Assembly (NCBI GenBank): GCA_045807125.1
Contig: JBJMHZ010000049.1
Span: 190,626-254,625 of the forward strand
Direction: 5' to 3'
Length of the DNA stretch: 64,000 nucleotides
From: JBJMHZ01 sp045807125
Lineage (GTDB): Bacteria > Actinomycetota > Actinomycetes > JAWWOL01
The first letter of the stretch is position 1. Each line of letters starts with the position of its first letter. The position numbers and the translations under genes are program-made. Positions 58,987 to 64,000 of the stretch are shown piece after piece. Below the pieces are notes generated by a model that searched no databases, was not told the DNA's origin, and saw only the letters and a list, made by a program, of their open reading frames with translations.

Positions 58987-59453
58987 GAGCGAGCCTCCAT
59001 GGTGCGTTCGAGGGCGGCGATGGCGCGCGCCGCATGCGACTTCACGGCGCCGCGGGAGATGCCCATCGCGTCGGCGATCTCGGCCTCGGACAGGTCGAGC
59101 CAATAGCGCAGCACCAGCACCTCGCGCTGCCTGCCCGGCAGCGACCGGCACAGGTTGACCACCGTGCTGCGCAGGTACGGCAGGGCCGCGCCAGGGTCGC
59201 GCAACCGACCGGCCGTGCGGTGCAGCCGGGCGAAGGACTCCTGCACCACGTCCTCCGGGTCGTCGGCCCCGAGCAGGCTGGCCAGCCGGACCAGCCCACG
59301 GAAGTGCCCGGTGAACAGCGCGTGCAGGGCGTCGGCCGGTGGCGCGTCCGCGCGGGTGCGGTCACGTGGCGTGGTTCCTTCCCGGGCCGGCCCACGGCGT
59401 CGAGCATCGCTCGTCCCATGACCCAAGGACGCATCGGCCGCCCACAGGTTCAC
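58983..59453 (-). CDS. ECF sigma factor, SigE-family-like, with shortened linker
   Basis: About 156 residues. Region 2: FTGHFRGLVRLASLLGADDPEDVVQESFARL. Region 4: LPGRQREVLVLRYWLDLSEAEIADAMGISRGAVKSHAARA (both cited in part). Normally some 30 residues of linker (VNLCRSxLRRRR...) separate them; here VVNLCRS runs straight into LPGRQREV, suggesting an internal deletion or a naturally short linker. Start uncertain: GTG 59453 gives MNLWAADASLGHGTSD; no clear ribosome site. The stop overlaps the start of the membrane partner. Confidence 0.75.
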   Translation of the reverse strand: MNLWAADASLGHGTSDARRRGPAREGTTPRDRTRADAPPADALHALFTGHFRGLVRLASLLGADDPEDVVQESFARLHRTAGRLRDPGAALPYLRSTVVNLCRSLPGRQREVLVLRYWLDLSEAEIADAMGISRGAVKSHAARAIAALERTMEARS

Positions 59454-59505
59454 CGGCGCGGGCGCGGGCACGGGTCGCGAGCGGCGCGGGGATAGCCTTT
59501 CCGGC

Positions 59506-60318
59506 ATGTCTGACACCGAGTCCACCGAGGAGCGGGCCGCCGACGAGCTGGCGCTGGACACGTCGACGCCCGAGTCGACCCAGCCGACCCCCGAGAAGCG
59601 GCGCGGCCCGGTCACCCTGCGTCGCGGGCAGGTGCAGACCACCACCACCGACCAGCGGCTGCTCGACACCCGCGGCCCGACCGACTGGGTGCACACCGAC
59701 CCGTGGCGGGTGCTGCGCATCCAGTCGGAGTTCGTCGAGGGCTTCGGCACGCTGGCCGAGCTGTCCAAGGCCGTCTGCATCTTCGGCTCCGCGCGCACCC
59801 CGTCCGACCATCCGGACTACGCGCTCACCGAGCGGCTCGCGACCGAGCTGGTGCGCGCCGGCTACGCGGTCATCACCGGCGGCGGGCCCGGCATCATGGA
59901 GGCCGCCAACAAGGGCGCCAGCGAGGCCGGCGGCGTCTCGGTGGGCCTCGGCATCGAGCTGCCGTTCGAGCAGCGGCTCAACGACTGGGTCGACATCGGC
60001 ATCCAGTTCCGCTACTTCTTCGCCCGCAAGACGATGTTCCTCAAGTACGCGCAGGCCTTCGTCGTCATGCCGGGCGGCTTCGGCACGCTCGACGAGCTGT
60101 TCGAGGCGCTCACGCTCGTGCAGACCCGCAAGGTGACCCGCTTCCCGGTGGTGCTGAGCAACTCGGCGTACTGGAGCGGCCTGCTGGCGTGGGTCAAGGA
60201 CACCCTCGTGGCCGAGGGGAAGGCCTCGCCGGCCGATCTCGAGCTGATCCAGATGGCCGACGAGCCGGCCGACATCGTCAAGATCATCGTCGCCGCGCAC
60301 CACGAGAACGGCGGTTGA
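59506..60318 (+). CDS. LOG-family protein (TIGR00730, Rossmann fold), first copy
   Basis: A 270-residue protein. GSARTPSDHPDYALTERLATEL, ITGGGPGIMEAANKGA and the signature MPGGFGTLDELFEALT are the LOG/lysine-decarboxylase-like motifs; these enzymes cleave nucleoside monophosphates such as cytokinin riboside phosphates. It has an extra N-terminal 60 residues, as in Rv1205-type long forms. TAGCCT at 59493-59498 lies 7 bp before the ATG, so it is leaderless. Paired with a second LOG gene 8 bp downstream. Confidence 0.9.
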   Translation: MSDTESTEERAADELALDTSTPESTQPTPEKRRGPVTLRRGQVQTTTTDQRLLDTRGPTDWVHTDPWRVLRIQSEFVEGFGTLAELSKAVCIFGSARTPSDHPDYALTERLATELVRAGYAVITGGGPGIMEAANKGASEAGGVSVGLGIELPFEQRLNDWVDIGIQFRYFFARKTMFLKYAQAFVVMPGGFGTLDELFEALTLVQTRKVTRFPVVLSNSAYWSGLLAWVKDTLVAEGKASPADLELIQMADEPADIVKIIVAAHHENGG

Positions 60319-60325
60319 GCGGGAC

Positions 60326-60913
60326 GTGAACGTCTGCGTCTTCTGCTCGTCGAGCACCCGGATCGCCCCGCGGCACGTCGAGCTGGCCGCCGAGGTCGGG
60401 CGCGAGATCGGGCGGCGCGGCCACGGGCTCGTGAGCGGCGGCGGCAACATCTCGTGCATGGGCGCGGTCGCCCGCGGCGCGCGGGAGCTGGGCGCCCGTA
60501 CGGTCGGCGTCATCCCCGACACGCTGGCGCTGCGCGAGCTCGCCGACACCGAGGCGCACGAGCTGCTCGTCGTCGAGACGATGCGCCAGCGCAAGGCGGA
60601 GATGGACCGCAGGGCCGACGCGTTCCTCGCGCTCCCCGGCGGCATCGGGACGCTCGAGGAGCTGTTCGAGGCGTGGACGGCCCGGACGCTCGGGATGCAC
60701 GACCGCCCGGTCGTGGTGCTCGACCCGTACGGGGTCTACCTCCCGCTGCGCGAGCTCGTCGACCGGCTCGCCATCGACGGCTTCGTCCACGATCACGCCG
60801 TGGCGGCGCTGCACTGGACCTCGACCGTCGGCGAGGCGCTCGACGCGTGCGAGGCTGCCGTCCCCGCGCCCGACCGGCCGGCGCCGGAGGAGGTGCTCGA
60901 GGCCGAGCCCTGA
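60326..60913 (+). CDS. LOG-family protein, second copy (short form)
   Basis: A 195-residue LOG protein: VCVFCSSSTRIAP, VSGGGNISCMGAVARGA and LPGGIGTLEELFEAWT carry the nucleotide-binding and catalytic Arg/Glu residues (MRQRKAEMDRRAD). GTG at 60326, 8 bp after the first copy, so they form an operon. The two differ enough that this is not a recent duplication. Confidence 0.9.
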   Translation: MNVCVFCSSSTRIAPRHVELAAEVGREIGRRGHGLVSGGGNISCMGAVARGARELGARTVGVIPDTLALRELADTEAHELLVVETMRQRKAEMDRRADAFLALPGGIGTLEELFEAWTARTLGMHDRPVVVLDPYGVYLPLRELVDRLAIDGFVHDHAVAALHWTSTVGEALDACEAAVPAPDRPAPEEVLEAEP

Positions 60914-60948
60914 CCGGACCGCCCGGGAGAAGCGTCCTCGGCAGGCGC

Positions 60949-61815
60949 TCAGGCCAGCCCGCGCCTGGCCACCGCCGGCGGCCGGTCGCCGCGGATCGCC
61001 GCGACCATGTCCAGCGTCCGCCGCGTCTCCCGCACCTGGTGCGCCCGGAAGACCCGGGCGCCGAGCCACGCCGACACCGCGGTGGTGGCGAGCGTCCCCT
61101 CCAGCCGGTCGCCCGGCGGCAGGCCGCCCAGCGCCTCGCCGACGAAGTCCTTGTTGGACAGCGACACCAGCACCGGCCAGCCGGTCGCCGTCAGCTCGCC
61201 CAGGCGGCGGGTGACCGCCAGCGAGTGCCAGCTGCTCTTGCCGAAGTCGTGGCCAGGGTCGACCACGATGCCGTCCGGACGGACCCCGAGGGCCAGCGCG
61301 CGCTCTGCCTCCGCGCGGCACCAGGCGACGACGTCCGCCGCGACGTCGGCGTAGCCGACCCGGTGCGGCCGGGTGCGCGGCGTCGCGCCGCCGGTGTGCG
61401 TGCAGACCAGGCCGGCCCCGGTCGCCGCCGCGACCTCCGCCAGCCGCGGGTCGTGGCCGCCCCACGCGTCGTTCAGCAGGTCGGCCCCGGCGGCGACGGC
61501 CAGCTCGGCGACCTCGGCGCGCCAGGTGTCGACGCTGATGACGACGCCCGGGTGCCGCTGGCGGACCGCCCGGACGACGTCGACGACCCGGCGGACCTCC
61601 TCGGCCGCGTCGACATCGGCGCCCGGCCCGGCCTTCACGCCGCCGATGTCGACGATCGCGGCCCCGTCCTCGACGGCCCGGTCGACGGCCGCCGCGGCCG
61701 CGTCGAACCCGTACGTCGCTCCCCGGTCGAAGAACGAGTCGGGAGTACGGTTGATGATCGCCATGACGACGAGCTCGTCGTCGGCGAACGTCCGCGGTCC
61801 CAGCCGGAGCGGCAC
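60949..61815 (-). CDS. Dihydropteroate synthase-family protein (FolP2-like)
   Basis: A 288-residue TIM barrel. VMAIINRTPDSFFDRGA is the pterin/diphosphate site region, AAIVDIGGVKAGPGA, ISVDTWRAEVA, LLNDAWGG and VDPGHDFGKS follow. The IINRTPDSFFDRG form (rather than GILNVTPDSFSDGG) and the position beside LOG, DivIVA-like and tag genes match mycobacterial FolP2, which is thought to lack DHPS activity. GTG at 61815 with GAGGAGG 8 bp upstream. Function beyond the fold is uncertain. Confidence 0.88.
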   Translation of the reverse strand: MPLRLGPRTFADDELVVMAIINRTPDSFFDRGATYGFDAAAAAVDRAVEDGAAIVDIGGVKAGPGADVDAAEEVRRVVDVVRAVRQRHPGVVISVDTWRAEVAELAVAAGADLLNDAWGGHDPRLAEVAAATGAGLVCTHTGGATPRTRPHRVGYADVAADVVAWCRAEAERALALGVRPDGIVVDPGHDFGKSSWHSLAVTRRLGELTATGWPVLVSLSNKDFVGEALGGLPPGDRLEGTLATTAVSAWLGARVFRAHQVRETRRTLDMVAAIRGDRPPAVARRGLA

Positions 61816-61923
61816 TCGCCAGCCTCCTCGAAGCGGTCCCGGCCCGGTCGTGCGACCGCGGCCGGGCCAAGCGTGACACGATCGGATCGGGGATCGCCGT
61901 ACGGAGGAGCAGGAGGGACAGCG

Positions 61924-62310
61924 GTGACCGTCCAGCTCGTCGTCGCGACCATCGTGGTGCTCGCGGTGCTGGCCGCCGTGGCAGGGCTGGCCGCTGGCGC
62001 GGGCGACGTGCTGGCTCCGGCCTGGCGCGACGCCGCCCCGCTGCCGCTGCCGCAGGGCCGGCACCTGTCCGCCGACGACCTCGGCGCGGTGCGCTTCGGC
62101 GTCGCGCTGCGCGGCTACCGGATGGGCGAGGTCGACCTCGTGCTCGGCCGCCTCTGCGCCGAGCTGGCCGAGCGCGACGCCGAGCTCGCCCGGCTGAGGG
62201 ACGCGCAGCCGCCGCCGGCGGGCGCCCAGCCGGTCGCGCACGACCAGGCCGGCGAGCCGGTCCCCGAGCCGGTCCCGCACGACGCGGCCGGCGAGACGCG
62301 CGGCGGCTGA
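61924..62310 (+). CDS. Small membrane protein with DivIVA-like domain
   Basis: A 128-residue protein. One N-terminal helix (VQLVVATIVVLAVLAAVAGLAAG), then LSADDLGAVRFGVALRGYRMGEVDLVLGRL, the DivIVA N-terminal pattern (read in parts), then a Pro/Glu-rich tail. GTG at 61924. It has the same place and layout as Rv1209-type proteins, next to folP2 and tag. It may bind curved membrane. Confidence 0.8.
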   Translation: MTVQLVVATIVVLAVLAAVAGLAAGAGDVLAPAWRDAAPLPLPQGRHLSADDLGAVRFGVALRGYRMGEVDLVLGRLCAELAERDAELARLRDAQPPPAGAQPVAHDQAGEPVPEPVPHDAAGETRGG

Positions 62311-62311
62311 C

Positions 62312-62767
62312 GTGGCCGAGATCGTCTGCGCCGTGCAGATCGACGCGCCGCCGGAGGACGTGTGGGCCGCCGTCATCGACTGGCGTGGCCAGGGCGAGTG
62401 GATGCTGGCGACCAGGGTGCGGCCCACCTCCCGCGGCGGGCAGGGCGTCGGCGCGCGCATCGAGGCGGTCACCGGCGTCGGGCGGCTCGCCGTCCATGAC
62501 CCGATGGAGATCACCCACTGGGAGCCGCCGCGACGCTGCCTCGTCCGGCACCTTGGCCGGGTGATCAGGGGCGCGGGCGCGTTCGAGGTCGAGCCGATCG
62601 AGGGCGGCCGGTCGCGCCTGCTCTGGTCGGAGTGGCTCGATCTCCCGCTCGGCCGGCTCGGCCAGGTCGGCTTCCTCGCGGTGCGGCCGCTGCTGCGCGC
62701 CGGCGTGCAGCTGTCGCTGCGCCGGCTCGCCGGCCGGCTCGGCTCCGCGCGGGCCGGCGGCCGGTGA
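62312..62767 (+). CDS. SRPBCC (START-like) family protein
   Basis: A 151-residue polyketide-cyclase/START-fold protein: IVCAVQIDAPPEDVWAAVIDW at the start, WEPPRRCLVRH in the middle and GGRSRLLWSEWLDLPL. It ends with a long helix typical of the fold, LLRAGVQLSLRRLAGRL. GTG at 62312, one base after the previous stop; its own stop overlaps the tag start. Ligand unknown. Confidence 0.82.
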   Translation: MAEIVCAVQIDAPPEDVWAAVIDWRGQGEWMLATRVRPTSRGGQGVGARIEAVTGVGRLAVHDPMEITHWEPPRRCLVRHLGRVIRGAGAFEVEPIEGGRSRLLWSEWLDLPLGRLGQVGFLAVRPLLRAGVQLSLRRLAGRLGSARAGGR

Positions 62768-63348
62768 GCGACCTGCGGCCCGGGCCGGACGGCGCGCTGC
62801 GCTGCCCGTGGGCCACCTCCGCGCCGGAGTACGTCGGCTACCACGACGACGAGTGGGGCCGCGAGATCCGCGACGACGACGCGATGTTCGAGCGGATGAC
62901 CCTCGAAGGCTTCCAGTCGGGCCTGTCCTGGCTGGTCATCCTGCGCAAGCGGGCGACGTTCCGGGCGGCGTTCGACGGCTTCGCCATCGACCGGGTGGCC
63001 GGCTACGACGAGCGCGACGTGGAGCGCCTGCTGGCCGACGCCGGCATCGTCCGCAACCGGGCGAAGATCGAGGCAACGGTGGCCAACGCGCGGGCCGCCG
63101 CCGAGCTGCCCACCGGTCTCGCCGCGCACCTGTGGTCGTTCGCGCCGGAGCGCGGCCGGCCGGCGCCGCGCTCGTCGGCCGACGTGCCGCCCACCAGCCC
63201 CGAGTCGGTGGCGATGGCCCGCGACCTCAAGCGGCGCGGCTTCCGGTTCGTCGGCCCCACCACGGCGTACGCGCTGATGCAGGCGGTCGGCATGGTGGAC
63301 GACCATCTCGCCGGGTGCGTGGCGCGCCGTCTCCCCGCGAAGGGGTAA
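62764..63348 (+). CDS. tag: DNA-3-methyladenine glycosylase I (Tag)
   Basis: A 194-residue Tag glycosylase. LRCPWATSAPEYVGYHDDEWG holds the N-terminal zinc Cys and His; FERMTLEGFQSGLSW is the methyladenine pocket with the conserved Glu and Trp; RFVGPTTAYALMQAVGMVDDH and HLAGC provide the hairpin end and the other zinc ligands. GTG at 62764 overlaps the SRPBCC stop (GTGA). It removes 3-methyladenine and is the housekeeping counterpart of the fusion repair gene at 22834. Confidence 0.93.
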   Translation: MSDLRPGPDGALRCPWATSAPEYVGYHDDEWGREIRDDDAMFERMTLEGFQSGLSWLVILRKRATFRAAFDGFAIDRVAGYDERDVERLLADAGIVRNRAKIEATVANARAAAELPTGLAAHLWSFAPERGRPAPRSSADVPPTSPESVAMARDLKRRGFRFVGPTTAYALMQAVGMVDDHLAGCVARRLPAKG

Positions 63349-63411
63349 GCCGGCGCGGAAGTGGGGAAGGACGGGCGGCATCCACGGCAGTACGCGTCCT
63401 CGGGAGCGAGC

Positions 63412-64000
63412 GTGAACAAGGCAGGTCTGGTCAACGCGGTCAAGGACCAGCTCGGGGTGAGCGCCGGACGGGCGCGCGCGCTGGTCGACGCCGTCATCGA
63501 CGAGGTGGAGCACGCGGTCGCGACCGGGCAGAAGGTGACCCTGCGCGGGCTCGGCGTCTTCGAGCAGGTGGTGGACGGCGCCGCCAAGGTGCCGGTCTTC
63601 CGGCCGGCCAAGGCGCTGACCGACGCGGTCGGCGGCGCGGCGCAGGTCGGTGCCGCGACGGCGCGGGCCACCGCGACGGCCACGGCGAAGGGCGCCGCGA
63701 AGGGTGCCGCCCGAGGAGCTGGCCGGGCGGCCGGCGTCGCCGGCAAGGTGACCGGCGGCCGGTCTCGCTCGAGCGCACCGGCGAAGGGGACGGCGACGGG
63801 GCAGCCGGCCGCGCCCGAGCCGTCGGGGCCGACGGAGGCCGCGGGCACCGGGTCGACCGGGTCGGCCGGGTCAGCTGCGCGGTCGGCGCGGTCCGGCGCC
63901 CGCGCCGGGACGACGGCGGCCGGTCGGGCCGGTACCGCTCCCGGCGGGAAGCGGGCCGCGGCGAAGGGCGCGGCGGCCAAGGCTGGGAGCGCGGCGCCGA
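63412..64000 (+). CDS. HU-like DNA-binding protein with long basic tail, partial
   Basis: Open to the window end (196 codons seen). VNKAGLVNAVKDQLGVSAGRA, VIDEVEHAVATGQKVTLRGLG and FEQVV form the first part of the HU fold, followed early by a long Ala/Lys/Gly/Ser-rich region (AKGAAKGAARGAGRAAG, KRAAAKGAAAK) like the tails of actinobacterial HupB/HupS. The HU part seems shorter than usual, as the beta-arm with its RNPxTG motif is replaced by VPVFRPAKALTDAVG. GTG at 63412 with GGGAGCGAG upstream. Confidence 0.82.
   Translation, partial: MNKAGLVNAVKDQLGVSAGRARALVDAVIDEVEHAVATGQKVTLRGLGVFEQVVDGAAKVPVFRPAKALTDAVGGAAQVGAATARATATATAKGAAKGAARGAGRAAGVAGKVTGGRSRSSAPAKGTATGQPAAPEPSGPTEAAGTGSTGSAGSAARSARSGARAGTTAAGRAGTAPGGKRAAAKGAAAKAGSAAP

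Noticed and set aside
62764..63348. Tag glycosylase as a second cluster resistance gene
   Set aside because: It lies 28 kb beyond the cluster in a conserved housekeeping block next to the folP2-like gene.

Overview
This 64 kb window is high-GC (about 70 percent or more) actinobacterial chromosome. The mycothiol gene mshB, frequent GTG starts, many leaderless promoters (TANNNT six to eight bases before the start codon) and a block ordered like Mycobacterium Rv1201-Rv1210 (dapD, dapE, LOG-family genes, folP2-like, tag) all point that way. I cannot name the genus. A Frankia/Motilibacter/Kineosporia-like lineage is possible, because a chemosensory gene set is present.

Positions 1 to about 35,000 look like one biosynthetic gene cluster (BGC). 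On the left are an iterative-type reducing PKS (KS-AT-DH-ER-KR-ACP, malonyl-type AT), a free ACP, a type II thioesterase, a luciferase-like oxidoreductase, an alpha/beta hydrolase, an acyl-CoA ligase and an MFS exporter. In the centre (16.4-25.9 kb) is a set resembling the valanimycin-type azoxy core: a PLP decarboxylase, an acyl-CoA-dehydrogenase-fold amine N-hydroxylase (VlmH-like), a four-helix membrane protein (VlmO-like), a diiron oxygenase (VlmB-like), an amine/amino-acid permease, an extra seryl-tRNA synthetase (VlmL-like) and a DUF2156 aminoacyl-tRNA transferase (VlmA-like). An O6-alkylguanine transferase/AlkA glycosylase fusion sits among them, as expected for self-protection against a DNA-alkylating product. 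On the right (26.1-34.3 kb) is an operon with a sulfotransferase, a signal-less periplasmic-binding-like protein, a ThDP enzyme, a cystathionine-synthase-like enzyme, an amino-acid dehydrogenase and a fumarase-superfamily lyase.

The most unusual feature is three copies of a serine-type (class II) tRNA-like gene inside this cluster (16482, 25552, 25702). Acceptor stem, T arm, discriminator G and long variable arm look intact, but the anticodon loop and D/anticodon junction look unfit for decoding. Seryl-tRNA synthetases read the long arm and acceptor rather than the anticodon, so these RNAs could be dedicated seryl carriers for the dedicated synthetase and transferase. One copy heads the N-hydroxylase operon. 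The other two form their own promoter-tRNA-tRNA-terminator unit.

At least seven promoters in the cluster carry direct repeats of GTCAG at exactly 11-bp spacing, two to four per promoter, just upstream of a -10-like hexamer. This is the architecture of SARP-type activator sites, and it ties the PKS, ligase, oxidoreductase, decarboxylase, tRNA/hydroxylase, tRNA-only and sulfotransferase units into one regulon. No SARP gene is in the window.

From about 35 kb onward the content is housekeeping or accessory: hsp20 with a divergent hspR-like gene, pterin dehydratase, NUDIX, hemerythrin, typA, mshB, an FtsH-like protease, a non-flagellar chemosensory set (CheW, MCP, CheA-REC, REC-GAF), flavin reductase, DUF2254, a degenerate CysRS/MshC-like protein, DUF3050, ferredoxin, dapC-dapD-dapE, a solute-binding protein, an ECF sigma factor with a frameshifted membrane partner, two LOG-family genes, folP, a DivIVA-like protein, SRPBCC, tag and the start of an HU gene with a basic tail.
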